Shown here: piece after piece, positions 1-5,083 of the stretch
How positions within the stretch are numbered: position 1 is the stretch's first letter
Layout of the letters: every line of letters begins with the position of its first letter
Source of the DNA: an uncultured Verrucomicrobiota bacterium
GTDB taxonomy: Bacteria > Verrucomicrobiota > Kiritimatiellia > RFP12 > UBA1067
Direction of reading: 5' to 3'
Length of the DNA: 10,309 nt
Assembly: GCA_946631345.1 (NCBI GenBank)
Contig: CAMPAA010000105.1
Coordinates: 1-10,309 of the forward strand
Notes under the pieces: model-generated
What the model saw: only the letters and a program-made list of their open reading frames with translations
Databases searched by the model: none
What the model was told of the DNA's origin: nothing
Made by a program: the position numbers and the translations under genes

Positions 1-81
1 GCCAGTGCACGTTGCGCAGCCGCCGGCAATCGCGCCGGCTCCCGCGAGAATTGCTGTCTCGATGAATTGCCTTCTTTTCAC
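1..81 (-). CDS. Tat-exported lipoprotein, N-terminal fragment (runs off the window)
   Basis: An open frame on the minus strand starts with GTG at 81 and stays open to base 1, giving 27 residues: MKRRQFIETAILAGAGAI then AGGCATCTG. It carries a twin-arginine start (K-R-R-Q-F-I), an uncharged Ala/Gly/Ile hydrophobic stretch, and a lipobox-like A-G-G-C with Cys22 as the probable lipidated residue. A strong Shine-Dalgarno (GAGAGGAGA on the minus strand, core at 90-93) lies 8 nt upstream, which supports the GTG start. The product would be folded in the cytoplasm, exported by Tat and probably membrane anchored. In PVC genomes such starts are common on Gfo/Idh/MocA-type oxidoreductases, sulfatases and other sugar enzymes, but nothing of the mature protein is visible, so its function cannot be called. 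It is divergent from the lyase gene at 277. Confidence 0.72.
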   Translation of the reverse strand, partial: MKRRQFIETAILAGAGAIAGGCATCTG

Positions 82-126
82 GGTATGGTCTCCTCTCGGT
101 CAAGTTCGTGTGTCAACAGGCCTGAA

Positions 127-155
127 ATGGTAGCAAAAGACGCGACCATTGGCAA
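127..155 (-). promoter_or_regulatory. Promoter for the divergent Tat lipoprotein gene
   Basis: On the minus strand, TTGCCA (150-155, 5 of 6 to the -35 consensus) is followed by a 17-bp spacer and TACCAT (127-132, 4 of 6 to the -10 consensus). The spacer carries the TG dinucleotide of an extended -10 (TGCTACCAT). The start of transcription would fall near 120, leaving about 39 nt before the GTG at 81, which includes the Shine-Dalgarno. Spacing is ideal; the -10 itself is imperfect. Confidence 0.5.
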
Positions 156-182
156 GTCCCTATGGTTCGTTTCGTTGAAATA

Positions 183-191
183 TGGTATCAT
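183..191 (+). promoter_or_regulatory. Extended -10 promoter for the lyase gene
   Basis: TGGTATCAT has the TG-N-TATCAT form of an extended -10 (hexamer 186-191, 5 of 6 to consensus). No convincing -35 sits 16-18 bp upstream. Transcription would begin near 198 and give a leader of about 80 nt. The leader can fold: GGGGGG at 209-214 can pair with CCCCC at 247-251, enclosing a small GCCC/GGGC hairpin (220-223 with 230-233). Whether this fold matters is unknown. The box also has partial dyad symmetry (ATGGTATCAT). Confidence 0.4.
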
Positions 192-276
192 GCACCTGTT
201 TTCCGTTTGGGGGGCTTGTGCCCTTGAACGGGCGACGATACGGAAACCCCCTTACGCAATCTTGGAAAGAGAGACA

Positions 277-2070
277 ATGGATACCATGAAACATGTTATG
301 CGCCATGCTGTTGCCACCGCCGCGTTCGCCGCCGCCGCGTTCGCCGCCGCTTCCGCCTGCGCCGCGCTGCCGGTGACGCCGAAGACAACTCCCGGCCCCG
401 ACGCTGCCCGCGTGGAGGAGATTGCGGCGCACCTGCCTGAGAGTCCCCGCTGGACGGAGGCGTACACGCCGCTGAATCCAGACCGTGCGCGTGCCTACCT
501 GAAGTCCGAAATCCCCGACTGCACGGACGAGCTGTACCTGCGCTTCACGCGTGACGGCAACAGGACCGAATACCAGAAGGTCTACTACAAGCGCATAGAC
601 ATGCTTCTTCATCTTGCGGCAATGGCCGAAAAGGACGGAGGTGAATACCTGGCGAAGACAGAGGAGCTCCTGCGCGCCATCTGCGGCGAGCGCAGCTGGG
701 TGATGCCGGCGCATGACAGCAGCCTCGGCAACTTCAATGGAACCGCGCTCACGATAGACCTCGGAAGCTCGCACAGGGTGTACGCCATCGCCGAGGTGCT
801 GACGCGCCTTGGCGGCCGCCTTTCGCCGGAGACGAGGGCGCTTGCGATGCGCGAAGCGGAGCGGCGCATCTTCTCGCTCTACCGGGCAACGAACCGCGAC
901 TCGAAGAATCCGAAGGGCCGGCACGGCAACTGGTGGTTCTACGTGCGATCCAACTGGAACGCCGTGTGCCACGCGAATGTGGTGCGCGCCGCACTCGCCA
1001 TCGTCGAAGACAGACGGGATCGCGCCGCATTCGTGGAGGCGGCGGAGCGCGGGATGCGCTACTTCCTCGAGAGCTTCCTCGAGGATGGCTACTGCACCGA
1101 GGGCGCCGGGTACTGGAACTACGGGTTCGGGCATTACCTCAAGCTTGCCAAGGCGGTTCGGGATTCAACCGGCGGATTTGTGGATCTCACGCGCCTGCCG
1201 CGCGCAAGGCAGGCGATGGAATATGGCTTCGGATACCGGCTCGCCGGAAACAGAAGCCCTGTCTTTGCGGACGGCGGCGGTGGAGCGCCCGCTGCCAATC
1301 TGCTGGAACTCGGAAGAGAGTTCTGGCCTGATCTCGATGCGCGGTCCTCAACCGCCCTGCGCACCATCTTTCCTGTGGCTCAGGTGTACATAATGCGGAC
1401 GAAGAGACTCGCGTTCGGCGTAAAGGGCGGCAACAACGCCGAACTCCACAACCACAACGATATCGGGAGCTGGACGCTCATGCTTGACGGGGTCGAAATG
1501 GCCGGTGATCCTGGCGGTGAGACGTATACAGCCAGAACCTTCTCGTCAAGACGATACGAGTCGGCCGTTCTCAACTCGTATGGGCATCCCGTGCCGCTCG
1601 TTGACGGGGCAAAGCAGGGAACTGGAGCTCATTTCTCGGCGACGGTGCTGACGAATACGTTCAATGACGCGTGCGATACGGTCGTTTACGACATCAAGGG
1701 CGCCTATCCAGCTGTTTCGAACGGCGTCCGTTCGCTAGTGCGCAGCGTTTCGTTCGACAGGGCGGCGGAATGCGTGACTGTGCGCGATGCCTTCGCGTTC
1801 GAAACGCCAAGGGCTTTCGAGTCGCCGATCATCACGTATGCGAAGGTCGAAAAGGGGGTGGACGGGCGCAGCGTCATCCTTGTCAAGTCATCGGCCCGGC
1901 TGAAGGTGTCCTTCGAAGTTGAGGGTGGCGAGTTTGACATTGTCGAGGATGCAATTGAGAATCCCGGCTTGCCGTCTCCGTTGCGGATTGCGGTGCGTTT
2001 CCGCGCACCGGTGAAGGCTGGCGCGGTAGTGTGGCGCTTCGCGCCCAATACGGCGAGGCGACGGGATTAG
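277..2070 (+). CDS. Secreted heparinase II/III-like polysaccharide lyase
   Basis: A 597-aa protein that probably cleaves an acidic polysaccharide by beta-elimination in the periplasm or outside the cell. The ATG at 277 is chosen because GGAAAGAGAG (264-273) precedes it and a signal peptide follows at once (basic start, Ala/Phe-rich core, likely cut near residues 28-31). The frame is open back to 67, but that part has no export logic and covers the promoter. The N-terminal two thirds (about 40-350) looks like the alpha/alpha toroid of the family; the C-terminal part (about 370-590) matches the beta-sandwich heparinase II/III domain. Conserved-looking sites are N226-W-N228 with H232, the E275...Y279-W-N-Y282 segment, and the H391-N-H393-N-D motif. 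By analogy with PL12/PL21-type lyases, Asn228, a Tyr of the YWNY segment and one of the His residues are candidate catalytic groups. The substrate (heparan-like, alginate or ulvan-like) cannot be told. It appears monocistronic. Confidence 0.85.
   Translation: MDTMKHVMRHAVATAAFAAAAFAAASACAALPVTPKTTPGPDAARVEEIAAHLPESPRWTEAYTPLNPDRARAYLKSEIPDCTDELYLRFTRDGNRTEYQKVYYKRIDMLLHLAAMAEKDGGEYLAKTEELLRAICGERSWVMPAHDSSLGNFNGTALTIDLGSSHRVYAIAEVLTRLGGRLSPETRALAMREAERRIFSLYRATNRDSKNPKGRHGNWWFYVRSNWNAVCHANVVRAALAIVEDRRDRAAFVEAAERGMRYFLESFLEDGYCTEGAGYWNYGFGHYLKLAKAVRDSTGGFVDLTRLPRARQAMEYGFGYRLAGNRSPVFADGGGGAPAANLLELGREFWPDLDARSSTALRTIFPVAQVYIMRTKRLAFGVKGGNNAELHNHNDIGSWTLMLDGVEMAGDPGGETYTARTFSSRRYESAVLNSYGHPVPLVDGAKQGTGAHFSATVLTNTFNDACDTVVYDIKGAYPAVSNGVRSLVRSVSFDRAAECVTVRDAFAFETPRAFESPIITYAKVEKGVDGRSVILVKSSARLKVSFEVEGGEFDIVEDAIENPGLPSPLRIAVRFRAPVKAGAVVWRFAPNTARRRD
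319..348 (+). repeat. Perfect 15-bp tandem duplication in the signal peptide
   Basis: GCCGCGTTCGCCGCC occurs twice head to tail (319-333 and 334-348), coding AAFAA-AAFAA in the hydrophobic core of the lyase signal peptide. It keeps the frame and looks like a recent slippage event. Confidence 0.9.
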
Positions 2071-2090
2071 TTTCGTTTTCCCCGACGTAG

Positions 2091-2119
2091 CGGCGCGGAT
2101 TTATGATATAATCCCGCCG
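2091..2119. repeat. Inverted repeat after the lyase, with a promoter in its loop
   Basis: Bases 2091-2101 pair with 2110-2119 (ten pairs, one bulged C at 2096), leaving an 8-base loop. It starts 20 bp after the lyase stop codon and could act as its transcript end, although no T-run follows. The loop and 3' arm hold the extended -10 of the next gene, so the same dyad could be an operator. Confidence 0.55.
2104..2112 (+). promoter_or_regulatory. Extended -10 promoter for the Rpn-family gene
   Basis: TGATATAAT is a perfect extended -10 (TG, one base, then consensus TATAAT at 2107-2112). Upstream only weak -35 candidates exist (CCGACG at 2082-2087, spacer 19), which is tolerable for an extended -10 promoter. 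Transcription would begin near 2119, about 50 nt before the ATG at 2170. Confidence 0.6.
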
Positions 2120-2169
2120 TTCCTATTGAGGGACAGTGTGCACTTGAACGGAAGGTGAGCGACAGCGGC

Positions 2170-3063
2170 ATGACGAAACATATGCATAGCGGAACGCGGA
2201 AAGCGCGCAAGACCGTCGCCCGAAAGGCGAGGGCAGGGCGTTCTGCATCCGTGATGAAGCCGGAGTATCTCGCGGAGGTCGAACGCTTTCGGCTCATGGA
2301 CGACGATTTCATGTCGAAGTGCCTTGAACACGCGCCGGAGTGCATCGAGCTGATGCTGCGGATCATCCTTGGCAAGAAGGACCTGAAGGTCGTCAGGGCG
2401 CAGACGGAATATCCGATCAAGAGCCTTCAGGGGCGCGGCGTTCGTTTCGATGTGTTCGCGCGCGATGCCGAGGGGAAGGAGTACGACATCGAGATCCAGC
2501 GGGCCGACAAAGGCGCGGAGCCGAAGCGGGCGAGATACAATTCCGCGCTTATGGACGCGAACGCGCTCAAGTCCGGCGAGGACGTCGGCAAGCTGCGCGA
2601 CACGTATGTAATCTTCATCACCGAGAACGACGTGATGGAAGATGGCCAGGAGGTCTACGTCTACGACAGAACCGAACGGAAGTCTGGCAAGCGCTTAGGC
2701 GATGGGACACACATAATCTACGTGAACGGTGCGACGCGAAGCGAAACCGAGATCGGCAAGCTGGTGCACGACCTACGTTGCCGTGACGCGGCTGAAATGC
2801 ATTTTGACGTTCTCAAGAAAAGAGTCAGTCAATTCAAGAATTCAGAAGAAGGGAGGCGCTACATGTGCGAAGCAATGGAAAGAATCGAGGCTCGCGGTGA
2901 GGCTCGTGGCGAGGCTCGCGGCAAGGCCGAGGGCAAGCGCGAGACGATGCTCGCGACGGCGAAGCGGATGCTGAAGGATGGCATTCTTGCATTGAAGGAT
3001 GTCGCAAGGTATTCTGGCCTTTCGCTCGCGCAAGTCAAGAAGCTTCAGGCGTCGATGGCGTGA
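2170..3063 (+). CDS. Rpn-family PD-(D/E)XK nuclease / transposase-like protein
   Basis: A 297-aa cytoplasmic protein of the Rpn (recombination-promoting nuclease) / PD-(D/E)XK transposase-like family, a DNA endonuclease fold linked to RecA-independent recombination and found in many genomic copies. Residues 38-55 (F-R-L-M-D-D-D-F-M) fit the family N-terminus. The catalytic core is visible as D94 (R-F-D-V-F) and E108-I-Q110, that is D-x13-E-x-Q, followed by the typical R-Y-N-S-A-L and T-Y-V-I-F-I-T segments. A charged linker of four 4-residue repeats (EARG x3, then KAEG) leads to a small helical C-terminus (K-D-V-A-R-Y-S-G-L-S) that resembles a helix-turn-helix. The ATG at 2170 is preferred: the frame also has a GTG at 2155, but the ribosome site AAGGTGAG (2152-2159) overlaps that GTG and is placed to serve 2170. 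No terminal inverted repeats were seen around it. The active-site residues are intact. Confidence 0.85.
   Translation: MTKHMHSGTRKARKTVARKARAGRSASVMKPEYLAEVERFRLMDDDFMSKCLEHAPECIELMLRIILGKKDLKVVRAQTEYPIKSLQGRGVRFDVFARDAEGKEYDIEIQRADKGAEPKRARYNSALMDANALKSGEDVGKLRDTYVIFITENDVMEDGQEVYVYDRTERKSGKRLGDGTHIIYVNGATRSETEIGKLVHDLRCRDAAEMHFDVLKKRVSQFKNSEEGRRYMCEAMERIEARGEARGEARGKAEGKRETMLATAKRMLKDGILALKDVARYSGLSLAQVKKLQASMA
2887..2934 (+). repeat. 12-bp tandem repeats in the Rpn-family gene
   Basis: Three near-identical 12-mers (GAGGCTCGCGGT, GAGGCTCGTGGC, GAGGCTCGCGGC) are followed by a diverged fourth copy, coding EARG-EARG-EARG-KAEG. Each unit keeps the frame, so copy number can change linker length without breaking the gene. 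Similar charged repeats are usual near the C-terminus of this family. Confidence 0.9.
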
Positions 3064-3098
3064 GAAAGGGCGGCGGGAAGTGGTATCGCCTTTTCTGT
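3064..3098 (+). terminator. Terminator-like hairpin right after the Rpn-family gene
   Basis: GAAAGGGCG (3064-3072) pairs with CGCCTTTTC (3087-3095): nine pairs with one G-U, loop of 14. The 3' arm is T-rich and a few more T residues follow. It starts at the base after the TGA stop. The A-T part of the stem and the large loop make it moderate in strength. Confidence 0.5.
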
Positions 3099-3162
3099 TC
3101 GACCAGCCATAAGCGCGACGTGTACCACTTCGATGGCTGAAAAAAGCCAGGCAAGTGACGGC

Positions 3163-3203
3163 AAAGCGAAGCGGTGCCCTTTACTGGGTGCCGCTTTTGC
3201 TTT
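3163..3203. terminator. Strong hairpin, possible second or bidirectional terminator
   Basis: AAGCGGTGCCC (3169-3179) and GGGTGCCGCTT (3186-3196) form an 11-pair RNA stem with two central G-U pairs and a 6-base loop. After a small internal loop, AAAGC (3163-3167) pairs with GCTTT (3199-3203), and a T-run (3201-3204) lies at the end of the 3' arm. It sits between two convergent genes, so a back-up terminator is the simple reading. Confidence 0.5.
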
Positions 3204-3248
3204 TCGGCCGTTCGTATCTATCCGTAAATCCGTTTGTGGACTAAAAAG

Positions 3249-3280
3249 CGATGTCCATAGTTTATAAACAATGAACATCG
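3249..3280. repeat. 32-bp near-perfect palindrome with GTTTATAAAC core
   Basis: Fourteen of sixteen position pairs are complementary around the centre between 3264 and 3265. The outer arms are CGATGT and ACATCG, the core is the perfect palindrome GTTTATAAAC (3260-3269), and only pairs 3255/3274 and 3259/3270 mismatch. It has no loop, so it looks more like a protein-binding or recombination site than a terminator. It lies downstream of both flanking genes. Confidence 0.8.
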
Positions 3281-3448
3281 TTCAGGCTATTCAAAACGTC
3301 TTCTGCTGGTGCGGTGTTGGTAGGGATGGAAGATGGGGTGTGGCCGTGCGGGGCGAGGGATTGCGCAGGAATATCTCCGAGGCCGAAGGCCGAGCCACGC
3401 AGTGGTCGCGGGGTGCGGGGCGGAGGTTGAGGATGGATGGGGAGAGAA

Positions 3449-3463
3449 CCTGAATGGTTCAGG
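3449..3463 (-). terminator. Short hairpin after the regulator gene
   Basis: CCTGAA and TTCAGG form a six-pair stem with a 3-base loop, beginning 10 bp past the regulator's TAG stop on the minus strand. It is followed by TTCTCTCC rather than a clean T-run, so it is a weak terminator candidate. Confidence 0.3.
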
Positions 3464-3473
3464 GTGAAGGATT

Positions 3474-4700
3474 CTATCCTTGTTTGAAGGCTCCAAGTTT
3501 CTCGGCAAATTGGCTCTTGCATTCGCTCATTGGATGGCCAAACGTCTTTCGGAATGCGACTTGCGCGGCGTTCATCGTCCTGAATCCGCATGCCAAAGCC
3601 AGATCAGTAAGAGTTCGATGTTCAGTCAGGATCCTTTCACGAAGTTGAGTGCACCGGAATCGTATCAGTTCATCCCTGATTGTGTGCCCCGTTACGGACT
3701 TGAAATGCATTTCAAGCAGCCGGACCGATGCGCCGAGCCGTTTGGCTATTGAAGAAACGGTCAAACGCTCGATGCCTTCGGAACGAATCATTTCCTGAAT
3801 TGCACTTGTCAGACGGCCGGAGTTTCGCAAGTCTTGAGTTGTTGCCCGTTCATATATTCCCTTTATGCCGTAGGAAAGCTTTTCAAAGGGATTCGCTGTT
3901 GGCTTACTGGATGAAGAGAGTCGGGAGAGCAGCATTCCAGCGAGGTAACCAGATTGCTCGAAATCTGGAAGAATCGATGTAAGTGTTGGTTGGGATGTCT
4001 CGCAAATATCCTCATGGTTGTCAACGCCGATAACGGATATCTGCTGCGGAATGACGATGTTTGAAAGTCTGCAGGCAATGATTATCTGCTGTGCAATCTC
4101 GTCCGAATAGGCAAGAATACCACAAGGTTTCGGCAATGTGCGCAACCATGTTGACGCTTCGGAAAGCGCGAGCGTCAAGCTTTGGTTTAACCCAAACCGA
4201 AAAGCGAACGGGTGATTGCCGGAAGCCTGAACAGCAGAGCAGAATGTGTTTTCGACATCGCATGAATGCAATCGTTCATCCGGTGCTTCGGTGCCGGCAA
4301 AGGCAAAATGACGATATCCGCGCTTTGCGAAAAGATCAAGAGCCGATGTAACCAATTGTTGATTGTCAAGAGCTATCTGATAGACCTTTGACGGACGTTT
4401 GCCAAGATGCACGTCAATCCCGATGCGGTATTTTGTCCGGCGCAGACATGGAAAGCTGCGCAGGAGGTTTCGGAACTGTTCGTATTCGGAGAACACGAAC
4501 GCATCGGGATACCAGTCAAGGCAAAGTCTGCGACATCTGTCATACAGGGCAGAAGATGAACCATCGAGCGTGCGCACATCCCATTTGACGGGCAGCATGG
4601 CGTTGTAGCGCAAGAAACCGGCCATCCGTTCGCGGTCGGGTTTGTTGTTCTGGCTGAACATCAGAAAGATCTTCAGCGGATGCGTCGTGCCTTTGCTCAT
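3474..4700 (-). CDS. XylR-like AraC-family transcriptional regulator with sugar-binding-type domain
   Basis: A 408-aa cytoplasmic DNA-binding protein, close in length and layout to E. coli XylR (392 aa). Residues 8-285 form a LacI/periplasmic-binding-protein-like sensor: G-I-L-A-Y-S-D-E at 194-201, then I-S-V-I-G-V-D-N (221-228) and P-T-L-T-S-I-L-P-D-F (238-247), the usual end of that fold. Residues 297-396 are an AraC-type double helix-turn-helix: first helix pair at L-T-V-S-S-I-A-K-R-L (313-322), second at T-L-T-D-L-A-L-A-C-G-F (367-377 region), ending F-R-K-T-F-G. The frame is open back to 4814, but the ATG at 4700 is chosen because a consensus extended -10 ends only 7 bp before it, implying a leaderless mRNA. 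The ligand is probably a sugar but not necessarily xylose. It is divergent from the 5084 operon, its likely target. Confidence 0.88.
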   Translation of the reverse strand: MSKGTTHPLKIFLMFSQNNKPDRERMAGFLRYNAMLPVKWDVRTLDGSSSALYDRCRRLCLDWYPDAFVFSEYEQFRNLLRSFPCLRRTKYRIGIDVHLGKRPSKVYQIALDNQQLVTSALDLFAKRGYRHFAFAGTEAPDERLHSCDVENTFCSAVQASGNHPFAFRFGLNQSLTLALSEASTWLRTLPKPCGILAYSDEIAQQIIIACRLSNIVIPQQISVIGVDNHEDICETSQPTLTSILPDFEQSGYLAGMLLSRLSSSSKPTANPFEKLSYGIKGIYERATTQDLRNSGRLTSAIQEMIRSEGIERLTVSSIAKRLGASVRLLEMHFKSVTGHTIRDELIRFRCTQLRERILTEHRTLTDLALACGFRTMNAAQVAFRKTFGHPMSECKSQFAEKLGAFKQG

Positions 4701-4707
4701 GCCGCGA

Positions 4708-4737
4708 ATTATATCACACGGCAGAGTGGAAATCCAA
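4708..4737 (-). promoter_or_regulatory. Regulator promoter giving a leaderless transcript
   Basis: On the minus strand TGATATAAT is a perfect extended -10 (TATAAT at 4708-4713, TG at 4715-4716). TTGGAT at 4732-4737 is a weak -35 with an 18-bp spacer. Only 7 bp separate the -10 from the ATG at 4700, so transcription should start at or within a base of the start codon. GC-rich flanks (GCCGTG and CGCGGC) can pair around the box. Confidence 0.68.
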
Positions 4738-4776
4738 TGGTGCGGCTCAAAAACAGAAATTACAAAATCCGGGGAG

Positions 4777-4796
4777 GGACGCACTCCCGTGCGTCC
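4777..4796. repeat. GC-rich hairpin, REP-like
   Basis: GGACGCAC (4777-4784) and GTGCGTCC (4789-4796) form a perfect eight-pair stem around a TCCC loop. No T-run follows on either strand, which argues against a terminator. It resembles the short GC-rich dispersed hairpins common between genes in many bacteria, but this is the only copy seen in the window. Confidence 0.6.
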
Positions 4797-4856
4797 TGGC
4801 TCAAAGATCGCCAATTGTAGATTTCAAGCCCGATTGAGGACGGGGATCGGCGGGAT

Positions 4857-4925
4857 AGAAATGCAATAAGTTGCGGAAGGAATATCCAACAAGTTGCGGA
4901 ATGAAAATACAATAAATTAAGGAAT
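4857..4925 (+). repeat. Three contiguous 23-bp direct repeats, candidate regulator sites
   Basis: Units lie at 4857-4879, 4880-4902 and 4903-4925 with no gap. Their shared part is CAATAAGTTGCGGAAG (4864-4879), CAACAAGTTGCGGAAT (4887-4902) and CAATAAATTAAGGAAT (4910-4925), an exact period of 23. The first two differ at 2 of 16 bases, the third is more diverged. A period of about two helical turns puts every copy on the same DNA face, which suits a regulator with tandem half-sites. The array ends about 96 bp before the operon -35. Confidence 0.75.
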
Positions 4926-4964
4926 GACTGTTGCATCGCTGAGACTTAAATGACGCCACCTGCC

Positions 4965-4982
4965 GGTTTTGGCGGCCAAACC
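4965..4982. repeat. Imperfect inverted repeat upstream of the operon
   Basis: GGTTTTGG (4965-4972) and CCAAACC (4976-4982) are complementary apart from one extra T, with a 3-base centre. It sits between the 23-bp repeats and the 14-bp direct repeat and might be a further protein site. Evidence is symmetry only. Confidence 0.35.
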
Positions 4983-4985
4983 AGT

Positions 4986-5021
4986 TTCGCATTATTCATC
5001 TAAATAATTCGTATTATTCAT
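4986..5021 (+). promoter_or_regulatory. 14-bp direct repeat abutting the -35, probable activator site
   Basis: TTCGCATTATTCAT (4986-4999) and TTCGTATTATTCAT (5008-5021) match at 13 of 14 bases with a period of 22. The second copy ends on the first base of the -35 at 5021-5026. XylR and other AraC-type activators bind paired direct repeats next to the -35, so this is the best candidate operator of the divergent regulator. The protein-DNA pairing is inference. Confidence 0.6.
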
Positions 5022-5049
5022 TGCGATGTTCGGCATGATGTGATATAGT
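5021..5049 (+). promoter_or_regulatory. Promoter of the secreted-protein operon
   Basis: TTGCGA (5021-5026, 4 of 6 to consensus), a 17-bp spacer, and the extended -10 TGATATAGT (hexamer TATAGT at 5044-5049, 5 of 6). Transcription would start near 5056. The substandard -35 fits a promoter that needs an activator bound next to it. Confidence 0.7.
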
Positions 5050-5071
5050 CTGCACCATTAATTTTACAAAC

Positions 5072-5080
5072 AAAAGGAGT
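5072..5080 (+). promoter_or_regulatory. Strong ribosome binding site of the operon
   Basis: AAAAGGAGT has its GGAG core (5076-5079) 4 nt before the ATG at 5084. It favours that start over the in-frame ATG at 5093, whose spacing would be 13 nt. Confidence 0.8.
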
Positions 5081-5083
5081 ACT

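Larger units (their letters stand above)
3064..3473. other. Convergent intergenic region, no gene seen
   Basis: This 410-bp stretch lies between the 3' ends of the Rpn-family gene and the regulator. It holds the two terminator-like hairpins and the palindrome listed separately. A short hairpin is present at 3134-3149 (TGGCT/AGCCA), and a G-rich stretch at about 3310-3445 contains the direct repeat GTGCGGGGCG (3346-3355 and 3413-3422) and GGCC-GAA-GGCC (3380-3390). Short open frames in the G-rich part show no ribosome site or recognisable protein, so I call none. Confidence 0.6.
4701..5083. other. Divergent control region between regulator and secreted-protein operon
   Basis: This 383-bp gene-free stretch separates the divergent starts of the regulator and the 5084 gene. 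From left to right it holds the regulator promoter, a GC-rich hairpin, three contiguous 23-bp repeats, an imperfect inverted repeat, a 14-bp direct repeat and the operon promoter. From about 4860 on it is clearly richer in A and T than the genes around it. The density of repeats and the divergent AraC-type gene make it a typical regulator target region. Confidence 0.7.

Noticed and set aside
67..276. Longer N-terminus for the lyase starting at 67
   Set aside because: It would overlap the divergent Tat gene and both promoters and bury the signal peptide about 70 residues inside the protein.
160..1134. Long minus-strand open frame (324 aa) opposite the lyase
   Set aside because: It is Arg/His/Val-rich with no recognisable motif, and it lies over a convincing lyase on the plus strand. 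A GC-rich gene readily opens the opposite strand.
2071..3250. Insertion sequence around the Rpn-family gene
   Set aside because: I looked for terminal inverted repeats and target duplications on both sides and saw none, so only the gene is called.
3249..3280. dif-type Xer recombination site
   Set aside because: The 6-bp centre and arm pattern do not resemble the XerC/XerD arms I know, and the symmetry is too complete. It is left as an unassigned palindrome.
4701..4814. Longer N-terminus for the regulator starting at 4814
   Set aside because: It would translate through a consensus extended -10 and the GC hairpin; the added 38 residues do not look like part of the sensor domain.
4857..4925. 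CRISPR array
   Set aside because: The repeats are contiguous with no spacers, only three copies, and no cas genes are visible.
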